A DNA stretch of 64,000 nucleotides. Origin: an uncultured Planococcus sp. (GTDB taxonomy: Bacteria > Bacillota > Bacilli > Bacillales_A > Planococcaceae). The stretch covers positions 1 to 64,000 of the forward strand of contig CANNAE010000001.1 of NCBI GenBank assembly GCA_947502505.1, read 5' to 3'. The notes under the pieces are model-generated. The model saw only the letters and a program-made list of their open reading frames with translations, searched no databases and was not told the DNA's origin. This document shows, one piece after another, positions 18,566-27,894 of this stretch. How positions within the stretch are numbered: the first letter of the stretch is position 1; each line of letters starts with the position of its first letter. The position numbers were made by a program, and so were the translations under genes.

Positions 18566-20827
18566 TTGAAAAAGAAACTTTTGTTTGTGCTGTTGTTGCT
18601 GCTAGCCATTGGAATGGGTACTGGAACTGCTTCGGCAGCCGGTAAACCAACTGTTATTTTAGATCCGGGTCACGGAGGAACTTATGGCGGGACGGCTGGA
18701 TACTCAGGAAACCGTACCGGTTATTACGAGAAACACGCCAACCTGGAAGTTTCATTGAAATTGAAATCCGAGTTGGAAAAAAGAGGCTTCACGGTCTTAA
18801 TGACTAGAACCAATGACGCCCAATTCTCCCGTATTTCATCTGGCCAGGATTTAGTTGAGCGGATGAAAGTCGCGAACGGAATGATCGCAAGCGGAAATAA
18901 CGACAATACCGTATTCATTTCAGTGCACCATAATGCGACAAGTTCACCTACATACGGTGGGTACGAAACGTATTATTTCAACAATAATTACGCGAGCTCG
19001 TCCTATCCACCATCTACATTGCAACGCCATTACTCACCTGAAAGCGGCCGCTTGGCAACAAAAACGCATAATGCCGTTATCAACTCAGGTGTCAAAGAAG
19101 GCCGAGGCATCGTTGCGAATAGCCTATACGTGACGCGTACCGCGAATATGCCTTCCGTCTTGCTTGAAGTTGGCTATATGTCCAACCCGACAGAAGAAGC
19201 GATGATCAAGCAATCTTGGTTCCAACAAAAAATTGCCGCGAATGTTGCAAAAGGCGTCGATGATTTCTTTGATGTTTATGTCGTAAACGATAAAAACGGC
19301 AAAGCACTCAAACATTACACTTCAAAAACAGACGCGCAGAACTACTCGAAAACCATTTCTGGAAGTTATGTCACTTATAAAAAAACCGGTGAAGTCGACG
19401 GGGCAGCAAAGCCTGACCCGATACCAGTTGACCGCCCATTAGTTTATGGCATTTATCATCCTTCTGTAAAAATGAAAAACAATTTGTTCGCTACAGAACA
19501 AGAAGCAATCGCTGAAGCGAAAAAATGGAAGAACACACGAGTTGTCCATACAACAACTGGAATCGTCCATTGGTCGAATTACTTAGACGAGAAATTCGTT
19601 GTGCTAGACAGCGGCGATAAAGAAGTGACTCGCTTCTACCAAGAAGAAGCAGCGATTGCGTATGCAGGCAAGTTGCCAAAAGCCTCCGTAATCGATGACT
19701 CGACACTAGAAGATGACATCGTTTGGTCGAACTTCAAACGTAAAAACTTTATCGTGCGTTCGAAAGACAAAGGCGAAATGGTTCATCTCTATAACCGCGA
19801 GGAAGCCCGCGACTATGCGCGCAACTGGCCGAACTCAGAGTTATTCGATGTGTGGGCACAAAAAGTCATCTATACGAATACCGATAAAACCAAGTATTCA
19901 TACACACCACAAAACATTGAAGGTGCTGACCGTTTGAAAACAGCGGTAGCAGTTTCGAAATTGCTTTACCCGAATGGCTTTGAATCCTCAAAATCCGATA
20001 AAACAGTTGTCTTGGCAACTTCTGGCCAATACGCTGATGCTTTATCGGCTGGCCCGCTTGCTGCACATTACGGCAATGCGCCGATTTTATTGAGCAGAGC
20101 AGAAACTTTGTCAGCTGATGTCGAACAGGAATTGAAACGTTTGAAAGCGAAACGCGTCATTCTTGTCGGCGGTACAGCCGCACTTTCATCATCAGTTGAA
20201 AGCAAGCTGAAGAGCATGGGCATGAGCACAGAGCGCTTGTCCGGTGCCACACGCTATGAAACAAATGAAAAAATCAACGCAAAATTGCCTTCTGCTGATG
20301 GCGTTTTCGTCACAGCTGGCGATAACTATCCCGATGCTTTGACGGCTGCGAGTGTCGCGGTCGTGAAAGAATGGCCAATCGTCCTTGTCCGCGAAGGCTT
20401 GGATGTGCCGAATAGCTTGAAAACAGCTTTCGGAGATGAAGTAGTCATCATCGGCGGAACATCCGCAGTTCCAGCTTCATTGGAAACAGCTGTTAAACGC
20501 GAAATCGGTGCTGACGGCGTCCGCCGCCTATCCGGCAAAACACGTTACGAAACAGGGACAGCTGCAATTGATTTCTTTGCTAAAGAATTCGCATCGAACC
20601 GCTTGATCGTCTCAACTGGCACGAACTACCCGGATGCGCTCGTATCTTCTGCAGTCTCTGCACGTTATGATGCACCGCTCTTCCTAGTGCCGGATGATTC
20701 CATGCCATCTGCATTAACACAATCACTCACTCAACACAGCACAGAGAAACTGATCAACCGCACTTACTATATCGGCGGCGCCATCAATCCTTCTGTGAAA
20801 ACAACGATTAACGCAATGCAAAAATAA
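18566..20827 (+). CDS. Secreted N-acetylmuramoyl-L-alanine amidase with CWB2 modules
   Basis: A 753-residue protein. Signal peptide residues 1-25 (KKKLLFVLLLLLAIGMG ... ASAAG); the Amidase_3 domain follows directly. Zn ligands and catalytic residues are visible: His36 (DPGHGG), Glu55 (YYEKH), His121 (SVHHN) and Glu201 (LLEVGYM). Residues about 225-445 are a linker with two related segments around IVHWSNYLDEKFVV and IVWSNFKRKNFIV. Three CWB2 repeats fill about 450-753. Domain order is catalytic-then-binding, opposite to B. subtilis LytC. The start is TTG 18566, with GAGGGG about 9 nt upstream. A lipoprotein gene follows after 16 bp, so the two are probably co-transcribed. Confidence 0.92.
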   Translation: MKKKLLFVLLLLLAIGMGTGTASAAGKPTVILDPGHGGTYGGTAGYSGNRTGYYEKHANLEVSLKLKSELEKRGFTVLMTRTNDAQFSRISSGQDLVERMKVANGMIASGNNDNTVFISVHHNATSSPTYGGYETYYFNNNYASSSYPPSTLQRHYSPESGRLATKTHNAVINSGVKEGRGIVANSLYVTRTANMPSVLLEVGYMSNPTEEAMIKQSWFQQKIAANVAKGVDDFFDVYVVNDKNGKALKHYTSKTDAQNYSKTISGSYVTYKKTGEVDGAAKPDPIPVDRPLVYGIYHPSVKMKNNLFATEQEAIAEAKKWKNTRVVHTTTGIVHWSNYLDEKFVVLDSGDKEVTRFYQEEAAIAYAGKLPKASVIDDSTLEDDIVWSNFKRKNFIVRSKDKGEMVHLYNREEARDYARNWPNSELFDVWAQKVIYTNTDKTKYSYTPQNIEGADRLKTAVAVSKLLYPNGFESSKSDKTVVLATSGQYADALSAGPLAAHYGNAPILLSRAETLSADVEQELKRLKAKRVILVGGTAALSSSVESKLKSMGMSTERLSGATRYETNEKINAKLPSADGVFVTAGDNYPDALTAASVAVVKEWPIVLVREGLDVPNSLKTAFGDEVVIIGGTSAVPASLETAVKREIGADGVRRLSGKTRYETGTAAIDFFAKEFASNRLIVSTGTNYPDALVSSAVSARYDAPLFLVPDDSMPSALTQSLTQHSTEKLINRTYYIGGAINPSVKTTINAMQK

Positions 20828-20843
20828 TAAGGTGGTTATATAC

Positions 20844-21548
20844 ATGAAGAAACTCAGTGGTCTTTTGCTCTCAGCCGTCCTGCTTGGCGGCTGCGGCACC
20901 GCTGTGACCGACTCTGCGGAAGACAATCAAGTCAACGGCACAGGCGGCACAGAAACAACCGAAACCGAAGCCACGGAAACTGAAACAACGGAAACTGAAG
21001 TCGAAGCATCAGAAAATGCACCGATTGAAGTGACGGACCCAACCGGCATCCAGCTCTATATGCCGGAAGTCGGCCTCGTCAAAAACTTCCAAGTAGAAGA
21101 ATTCGAATTGACGCGTGAAGTACTTGAAGTCTCAGGAAACCAAGTACTCGAAGAAATTACATTCGGGGAAGCTGCGACAGTCGAAGTGACCGAGTGGACA
21201 GAAACATCCATGAACATGCTCATCGAAACATCTGAACTCGAAGGCGAGCGCGATATTTCGATCGAAGGTTTAGTGCCAATGAGCGCACCGGTCGTCATGA
21301 TCGATGAAGCCAACAGTACTGAAGGCGAATGGATCGTTACGTCGAATGAAGAAACTTTGGAAACACAAGCAGGCACGTTCGAAGACGTATTGGTCGTCGA
21401 GCAAGTCTTGGCTTCCGAATCATCTGATCAAGTCACCACAATGACACGCTATTTTGCACCGGGTCTTGGATTTATCCAGGAAAAAACGGTCGTCGCAAAT
21501 GGTGAAGACAAACAAGAATCAGTCGTCGCTTTGGTGAGCTACGAATAA
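20844..21548 (+). CDS. Putative lipoprotein downstream of the amidase
   Basis: A 234-residue protein with a lipoprotein signal peptide (KKLSGLLLSAVLLGGCG, lipobox LGGC). A low-complexity Thr/Glu-rich stretch (residues about 32-55) precedes a globular domain ending with YFAPGLGFIQEKTV. I do not recognise a named family with certainty; this C-terminal pattern occurs in other Firmicutes lipoproteins of unknown role. ATG 20844 is used rather than GTG 20832, because aaggtgg lies upstream of it. Its position just after an amidase gene recalls LytA in the lytABC operon, but that is context only. Confidence 0.75.
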   Translation: MKKLSGLLLSAVLLGGCGTAVTDSAEDNQVNGTGGTETTETEATETETTETEVEASENAPIEVTDPTGIQLYMPEVGLVKNFQVEEFELTREVLEVSGNQVLEEITFGEAATVEVTEWTETSMNMLIETSELEGERDISIEGLVPMSAPVVMIDEANSTEGEWIVTSNEETLETQAGTFEDVLVVEQVLASESSDQVTTMTRYFAPGLGFIQEKTVVANGEDKQESVVALVSYE

Positions 21549-21552
21549 TAAA

Positions 21553-21588
21553 GAAGAACCTTCTGCCTCTGGCGGAAGGTTCTTTTCT
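21553..21588 (+). terminator. Terminator after the amidase-lipoprotein operon
   Basis: Stem aagaaccttctgcc / ggcggaaggttctt, short loop, T-rich tail. Confidence 0.85.
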
Positions 21589-21649
21589 TATCGAATAAAA
21601 TAGAAATAAACTAGTGAAACGATGGATCCCGTGTCTGGCGACGCTCAAG

Positions 21650-22440
21650 CAACAGGAAGCGATTCCTCAAGCAAACTCTAGCTATCTACACACACAAAAC
21701 CCAAGAAGTGATTCCCCCACTAGCCGGCAACTTCATAAAGAATCAGATCTGCCGATACACATCTCCCCTCAATGAAATCTCCCAGCCGCCCGGCGCAAAG
21801 GGGTGAGCCGACGCAATAAGACAGGCGTTCTTCCTGGCTTATCGCGAGAGGCCAACCCAAAGCAGGGCGGCGACTATCCATACGAATCAAAATCTCAATG
21901 CTAAACCAAGTCGACAAGCAAAGCCCTGCTATCTACATATGCAATACCCAAGAAGCGATTCCCCCGCTAGCCGGCAACTTCATTAGGAAGCAGCTCTGCC
22001 GATACACATCACCATCAATGAAATCTCTTAGCCGCCCAGCGCAAAGGGGTGAGCCGACGGAATAAGACAGGCGTTCTTCCTGGCTTATCGCGAGAGGCCA
22101 ACCCAAAGCAGGGAGGCGACTATTCATATGAATCAAAATCTCAATGCTAAAACAAGTCGACAAGCAAGCCCTGCTATCTACATATGCAATACCCAAGAAG
22201 CGATTCCCCCGCTAGCCGGCAACTTCATAAAGAAGCAGATCTTCCGGTACACATCGCCCCTCAATGAAATCTCCCAGCCGCCCAGCGCAAAGGGGTGAGC
22301 CGACGCAATAAGACAGGCGTTCTTTCTGGCTTATTGCGAGAGGCCAACCCCAAGCAAGGCGGCGACTATCCATACGAATCAAAATCTCAATGCTAAACCA
22401 AGTCGACAAGCAAACTCTCGCTATCTCCACTCAAACTTCA
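21650..22440 (+). repeat. Tandem intergenic repeat array B (unit 246 bp)
   Basis: Three units. Hairpins start at 21813, 22059 and 22305, exactly 246 bp apart. Each unit contains aagtgattcccccactagcc or aagcgattcccccgctagcc, then cggcaacttcat, tcaatgaaatctc, the 33-nt hairpin (arms g-aataag-a-cagg / cctg-g-cttat) and gaatcaaaatctcaatgcta. The same orientation is used as in arrays A and C. No gene is supported between 21549 and 22877. Confidence 0.85.
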
Positions 22441-22762
22441 TTCACCAAGCAGCTTCAAAAACCGGATGAATGATGACAACAGCTCATGAATTTCCCTGAA
22501 ATATTTCCAGCAACTCAATATAACGGAAAAAGGGTCGTTTAGGCCTACTAGGTTTCAGAACTCAAAAAAAAAAGCTTAAAATTCATTATTTATAATTAAA
22601 AAGACCTAATATAATTCGGAAACCGAAAATTTGTTTTTGCGAAAAGGTTCCTTCAGCACATGTAATTCGCAGGAATATATTGTCCCATTACTCATCTTTT
22701 ATACTTATATGATTTCTATTAAATTCCATTAATTCAATTCACAAGAATATTCAAATAACATA

Positions 22763-22792
22763 TTGACATAATTATAAGACTATTGTTACTAT
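22763..22792 (+). promoter_or_regulatory. Promoter of the subtilase gene
   Basis: TTGACA at 22763-22768, 18-nt spacer, TACTAT at 22787-22792. Sigma-A type, about 85 nt before the GTG start, leaving a longer leader than usual. Confidence 0.55.
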
Positions 22793-22877
22793 TTTATTTG
22801 TGAGGAAATACATACATAAGCTGGAAACAGACATATTTCGAATTTCCTCGAAAAAACACATTAGGGGAGGCTACATC

Positions 22878-25800
22878 GTGCAAAACGGTTCAAAGACTTG
22901 GAAAAAGTTTGTATCTGTTGCCATGATCGCAGGTTTAGTTGCAAGTAACGGTATGATGACTGCAAGCGCTACATCTGGCGATAAAGAGTCAGCCAATGAA
23001 AAAGATTTGCAGGCAATCAACGTTCTTTCCAACGAAAAAGCGGAGTTGATCAAGCAGCTTAAGAAAAAAGAAAATACTGAGATGGTTCAAAAAGATGCAT
23101 TGGATCCGAACGAAGAAGTTCGCGTCATTGTTGAAATTGAAGGCCAATCAGCGGTTGAAGTGGCATCTGAACAAGGTGTCCAATACAAAACACTTGCTAA
23201 GGCAGAAAAAGAAAAAATTGAAGCTCAATTAGTGAAAGCGCATGCAAACGTGAAGAAAACCATTTCTTCTAAAGGCGTAGAGTTGAACTCTCAATACGAA
23301 TATACAACAGCCTTCAACGGATTCAGCGGCATGGTGAAATTCAGCGACGTTGAAAAGATCAAAGAATTACCAAACGTTAAGAATGTTTACATCGCCAACG
23401 AATACGAAAGACCAGAAGCTACTCCGGATATGACGACAAGCCACGATTTCATCCAGTCCCGCCAAGTATGGGCTGACAGTGAATTCCAGGGTGAGGGCAT
23501 GGTCGTTGCTGTAATCGATACAGGTATCGACCCTGACCATAAAGACTTCAACATTACAGACGATTCCCAAGTGGATCTGACAAAATCTGATGTTGATGGA
23601 CTTGTTTCGAAAGACGGCTTGAAAGGCGCTTACCAAAACGTCAAAGTACCATATGCTTATAACTATTATGATAAAAACAGTGAAATCCAAGATGACGGCC
23701 CTGATGCTTCCATGCACGGCATGCACGTTGCAGGAACAGTCGGCGCGAACGGCGATGAAAGTGAAGGCGGCTTGAAAGGCGTAGCACCTGAATCCCAAAT
23801 CCTGGGCATGAAAGTATTCTCGAATGATGTCAACTTCCCATCGACGTTCTCTGACGTCTACTTGGCAGCAATCGACGATGCAGTCAAACTTGGCGCAGAC
23901 GTTTTGAATATGAGCCTAGGTTCTACTTCTTCGTTCTACGATGCTGACAGCGCTGAAGACAAAGCGATCACAAACGCTGTAAACAACGGAATCGTTTCAG
24001 CTGTATCTGCCGGTAACTCTGGACACATCGGCTATGGCTACGATAACCCGCATTACGACAACCCGGATTACGGTTTGGTCGGTTCTCCTGGACTGAACAA
24101 AGATACAATCCAAGTTGCAGCTACTGGAAACTTGGTCAACCACTTTACGCACGAAGTAGATTTCGGTGAGTTCTCAGTAGAAGGTTTCGGTGTGGATGAC
24201 TGGACGGATTTCCAAGAAGACGGCGATGATTTCGAAGTCGTTTCCTTGAAAGAACTTTCAGGCAAGCCAGATGCACTAGGAGCGGCGGCTGATTACGAAG
24301 GCATCGATGTTACAGGCAAAGTGGTAGTCGTTGAACGTGGCGCTTACGCTTTCGCAGATAAGACGAAATGGGCAGCTGCAGCTGGTGCAGCGGGTATTAT
24401 CGTATACAACACGGATAATCCAGTATTCTACAAAGACCAAGGCGGCTGGGATATTCCATTCATGAAGATCACTCAAGAAGATGGCGCAGAACTTGAAGCG
24501 GCACTTGCTACAGACGGTGAAATTGGCGCGAATGTAGAACAAACGAATAAAGAAGAAGGACCGGAAGTGGGACGTGCTACCGACTTCACATCTTGGGGCG
24601 TAACACCAGACCTTGAGTTCAAACCGGAATTGTCTGCACCAGGCGGAAACATCTTGTCGACGCTTGAAAATGACAAATACGGCGTCATGAGCGGAACGTC
24701 CATGGCAGCTCCACACGTTGCAGGTGGCGCGGCACTCGTTCAGCAGTACTTGAAAAACCATGATGAGTTCAAAAACCTTTCAGTTGAAGAACGTACTCGC
24801 CTAGCGAAAGTATTGATGCTGAACACAGCGGATATCACGCACGGCAAATCAGGCGACACGATTTCACCTCGCCGCCAAGGCGCAGGCATGATGCAGCTTA
24901 ACGGCGCTGTTACAACGCCAGTAATCTTGACTGAGAAATCAACAAACGAAGCGAAAGTGAACGTCAAGGATTTCACGGAAGATTCCTTCACCTTCACATT
25001 GACAGCTGAAAACATGTCAGATGAAGCGGCGACATACTCAGTCGACACTTCAGTGCTCGTCGATATGTTCCAGGAAGATGGCGACGTAACATCGAACTTG
25101 CTGCAATCGGGCGCACTTAAAGGAGCAAAAGTAACAGCTCCTAAAACAGTGACAGTACCGGCAAATGGCACAACAGATGTCACTGTAACGATCGATATCA
25201 GCGCAGGCGAAGTGCCTGGACTTGATAAAGACGGCAAAGAAATCACGAAAGCGCTTGAAGAAGATGTCTTTGTTGAAGGCTTTGTGAAATTGATGGCTGA
25301 AGAAGGTTCAGCAAACCCTGACCTTGTCTTGCCATACATCAGCTTCTACGGCGAATGGGACCGTCCGGACATCATCGATTCCTTCGGAGTTGAAGAAAAA
25401 GACGAACCGAAATTCTATGAAGACTATCTAGCAGCAGGTGGCATCGGAGAAGCATACGACGGCTTCGATTTCATGGACTTGGTTGAAGTAGATGGAAAAC
25501 TAGTTTATCCGGTATCTCCAAACAACGATGGCTTGAACGATTCCATCAACGGCATCCCGACATTGCTGCGGAATGCTGATGAGCTTCAGACAAATGTCTG
25601 GAACGCAAAAGGCGACAAATTGCGTACAGTGAATATCGAAAAAGATGTCCGCAAAAACTACTTTAATGGCGGATCTGGTACGTACTTCAGCTATAACGGT
25701 TCGCGTGCTTGGGACGGAAAAGTCAAAGGCAAAGTAGCGGCAGACGGATTGTATGATTACGAATTTAAAGCGAAAGTCGACTACGAAGAGGCAGATTGGC

Positions 25801-27548
25801 AGAGCAAGACATTGCCGGTTTATATCGATACAGTCGCACCGGAAGCTGTTATTAACGTAAACGAAGAAGACAATACTTTGGAAGTTACCCTTTCAGATGT
25901 TGGTGTTGGAGCTGCATTCTTCTCAATTAACGTTGATGGCAAGCGCTTGCCTGGTGAAAAAGGATACTTCGAGGCAGACGAAACCGTCATCGATTTGGAT
26001 GAGTTTGATTTAGACGCTTCAGAAGCTGACTTGATCGAAGTCGTTGTCTATGACCATGCCTTCAACGGCGGTTACGCTATTTCTAACGCAGATGACACAG
26101 TTAAACCGGTCATCTATGTGAATGACGACGGCCCAGCAGCTCTTGACCTATATAACACGAATACAGTACCGGTCAAAGGGTATGTTGTCGAAGAAAACTT
26201 GAAGACTTTGAAAGTGAATGGAAAAGTAGTCGAATTCACTGAATCAGAAAGAGGTTTTGAATTCGATACATCTATCGAACTTGAAACTGGCCGCCAAGAA
26301 GTGAAATTCGAAGCGACTGATTACAACGGCAACACGTCTTCTATCATCCGTCCGATTTATGTGGACACGGTGAATCCGACACTTGCCATTGACGCTCCGA
26401 GTGTAGTGGATCAAGACCAAGATTCTGTCGAATTCGAAATTACAGTAAAAGACAACTTCAACCTAGTGAAACTATCACTTGATGGAGACGTTCTTTACAA
26501 CCAAGACGTGTTCGATGAAATCAAAATTGCTGACCCAATCAGCAACACGGTAACAGCGAAAGTCGATTTGGTAGATGGCATGAACTCGTTCATGGTTGTC
26601 GCTGAAGATGGCGCTGGCAACAAAGTTGAAAAAGAAGTGAAGATCGACCGTTCTGAGTCTGAACTTCGTGCAGAGCGCATTTCAGGCGCAGACCGCTACA
26701 TCACTGCAGTTGAATTGAGCCAAGAGGGCTGGGAATCTTCCGATACAGTCGTCCTCGCGCGTGGTGACAACTATGCGGATGCACTAGCAGGTGTACCACT
26801 TGCGAAGATGCACGATGCACCACTTCTATTGTCTCGCACGGCGAAATTGCCTGCTGACACATATGAAGAAATCAAACGCCTTGGCGCGAAAACAGTCCAC
26901 GTTCTTGGTGGAACTGGCGCGATCTCTGACGCTGTCGTCAAGCAACTGAAATCTGACGGCATCACAGTAGAACGCATCAGCGGCGCTGATCGCTTTGAAA
27001 CAGCTGCGAAAATTGCTGAGAAATTCGGTAAATCCGAATCGGCAATCGTCGTTAGCGGCACGAACTTCCCGGATGCTCTAAGCGTAGCTAGCTATGCTGG
27101 ATCTGAAGGAACACCGATCTTGCTTTCCCGTACAGATTCAGTGCCAAATGCAACGAAAGCGGCATTGGTGAAACTAGGCGTGGAAAACAGCTTGATCATC
27201 GGTGGAACTGGCGCGATCAGCGAGCAGGCAGCTTCTGAGCTTCCGAACTCGTTCCGTATCAGCGGCGCAGACCGTTACAAAACTTCACTTGAAGTGGCGA
27301 AATACTTCGGTAGCCCAACTGATACTGTTTATGTCGCAACAGGCAAGTCTTATGCGGATGCTCTAGCAGGCGGCGCGCTGGCAGCGAAAGATGATACTGG
27401 CGTCTACTTGGTAGGAAAATCCGTACCTAAAGAACTAGGCGAACACTTGCAGAAGAATGGAGTCGAGTACGCGAAAGTGATCGGTGGATCACAAGCAGTA
27501 TCCGATGACATCTTGAAGCAATTGGACGAGTACTTGAACAATAAATAA
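22878..27548 (+). CDS. Large secreted subtilisin-like serine protease with CWB2 anchor
   Basis: A 1,556-residue S8 peptidase. It has a signal peptide (about residues 1-33, ends MMTASAT) and an inhibitor/propeptide region (about 70-180, with VRVIVEIEGQSAVEVA). The catalytic domain is split by a protease-associated (PA) domain: Asp214 (VIDTGID), His280 (HGMHVAGT) and Ser608 (SGTSMAAPHVAGG). Several Ig/Fn3-like domains follow (about 690-1260), including bacterial Ig-like repeats around VDTVAPEA and VDTVNPTL. Three CWB2 repeats lie at about 1266-1556. The start is GTG 22878, with GGGGAGG upstream; the longer frame from 22800 lacks an SD. This resembles Vpr/C5a-peptidase-type cell-envelope proteases held on the wall, probably for protein breakdown. 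Confidence 0.92.
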   Translation: MQNGSKTWKKFVSVAMIAGLVASNGMMTASATSGDKESANEKDLQAINVLSNEKAELIKQLKKKENTEMVQKDALDPNEEVRVIVEIEGQSAVEVASEQGVQYKTLAKAEKEKIEAQLVKAHANVKKTISSKGVELNSQYEYTTAFNGFSGMVKFSDVEKIKELPNVKNVYIANEYERPEATPDMTTSHDFIQSRQVWADSEFQGEGMVVAVIDTGIDPDHKDFNITDDSQVDLTKSDVDGLVSKDGLKGAYQNVKVPYAYNYYDKNSEIQDDGPDASMHGMHVAGTVGANGDESEGGLKGVAPESQILGMKVFSNDVNFPSTFSDVYLAAIDDAVKLGADVLNMSLGSTSSFYDADSAEDKAITNAVNNGIVSAVSAGNSGHIGYGYDNPHYDNPDYGLVGSPGLNKDTIQVAATGNLVNHFTHEVDFGEFSVEGFGVDDWTDFQEDGDDFEVVSLKELSGKPDALGAAADYEGIDVTGKVVVVERGAYAFADKTKWAAAAGAAGIIVYNTDNPVFYKDQGGWDIPFMKITQEDGAELEAALATDGEIGANVEQTNKEEGPEVGRATDFTSWGVTPDLEFKPELSAPGGNILSTLENDKYGVMSGTSMAAPHVAGGAALVQQYLKNHDEFKNLSVEERTRLAKVLMLNTADITHGKSGDTISPRRQGAGMMQLNGAVTTPVILTEKSTNEAKVNVKDFTEDSFTFTLTAENMSDEAATYSVDTSVLVDMFQEDGDVTSNLLQSGALKGAKVTAPKTVTVPANGTTDVTVTIDISAGEVPGLDKDGKEITKALEEDVFVEGFVKLMAEEGSANPDLVLPYISFYGEWDRPDIIDSFGVEEKDEPKFYEDYLAAGGIGEAYDGFDFMDLVEVDGKLVYPVSPNNDGLNDSINGIPTLLRNADELQTNVWNAKGDKLRTVNIEKDVRKNYFNGGSGTYFSYNGSRAWDGKVKGKVAADGLYDYEFKAKVDYEEADWQSKTLPVYIDTVAPEAVINVNEEDNTLEVTLSDVGVGAAFFSINVDGKRLPGEKGYFEADETVIDLDEFDLDASEADLIEVVVYDHAFNGGYAISNADDTVKPVIYVNDDGPAALDLYNTNTVPVKGYVVEENLKTLKVNGKVVEFTESERGFEFDTSIELETGRQEVKFEATDYNGNTSSIIRPIYVDTVNPTLAIDAPSVVDQDQDSVEFEITVKDNFNLVKLSLDGDVLYNQDVFDEIKIADPISNTVTAKVDLVDGMNSFMVVAEDGAGNKVEKEVKIDRSESELRAERISGADRYITAVELSQEGWESSDTVVLARGDNYADALAGVPLAKMHDAPLLLSRTAKLPADTYEEIKRLGAKTVHVLGGTGAISDAVVKQLKSDGITVERISGADRFETAAKIAEKFGKSESAIVVSGTNFPDALSVASYAGSEGTPILLSRTDSVPNATKAALVKLGVENSLIIGGTGAISEQAASELPNSFRISGADRYKTSLEVAKYFGSPTDTVYVATGKSYADALAGGALAAKDDTGVYLVGKSVPKELGEHLQKNGVEYAKVIGGSQAVSDDILKQLDEYLNNK

Positions 27549-27557
27549 GAGATGTAG

Positions 27558-27589
27558 AAACGGAGTGCCTGCGGGCGCTCCGTTTTTTT
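27558..27589 (+). terminator. Terminator after the subtilase gene
   Basis: Stem aacggagtgcc / ggcgctccgtt with loop tgcg, followed by T7. Confidence 0.8.
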
Positions 27590-27742
27590 GCCATGTGAGA
27601 ATGTAACCCTATTTATATAGAAGAAACTCGTCAATTGGGCAGGGTGGATTATTGAAAAGAAAGCATATAGGACCTAAAAGTAGAGAAGGAAAATTCCTTT
27701 ATATGGATTTTTAGAAAGTATCTATTACAAAAAAAGAAAAAA

Positions 27743-27756
27743 TGTAAGCGTTTTCG
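27743..27756 (+). promoter_or_regulatory. Candidate cre (CcpA) site upstream of the 5'-nucleotidase
   Basis: TGTAAGCGTTTTCG matches 13 of 14 positions of the cre consensus TGWAANCGNTNWCA. It sits about 45 bp upstream of a TATTAT hexamer (27800-27805). Confidence 0.4.
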
Positions 27757-27815
27757 AAATATTTATCAAAATTTTACTTACCTTCGAAATCTTTTGTAGT
27801 ATTATGGGTAATAGG

Positions 27816-27868
27816 GACAAACGTCTTTATACATAGTCTGAAAGATACAGCCCTGAGAGACGTTCGTC
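27816..27868 (+). promoter_or_regulatory. 5'-leader hairpin of the nucleotidase mRNA
   Basis: Arms gacaaacgtct (27816-27826) and agacgttcgtc (27858-27868) pair at 10 of 11 positions around a 31-nt loop. The start lies about 10 nt after a possible -10 TATTAT, so it would form the 5' end of the mRNA. It does not match a riboswitch class that I can recognise. Confidence 0.4.
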
Positions 27869-27894
27869 AAAAAAATTGATAGGATGGTGTAGAA

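Noticed and set aside
24740..25339. Minus-strand frame of 199 codons opposite the subtilase gene
   Set aside because: Antisense shadow rich in Ser/Val/Thr; the plus-strand protein has clear domains.
27816..27868. A known purine, c-di-AMP or THF riboswitch before the nucleotidase
   Set aside because: None of the conserved core sequences of these classes is recognisable, so it is listed only as a hairpin.
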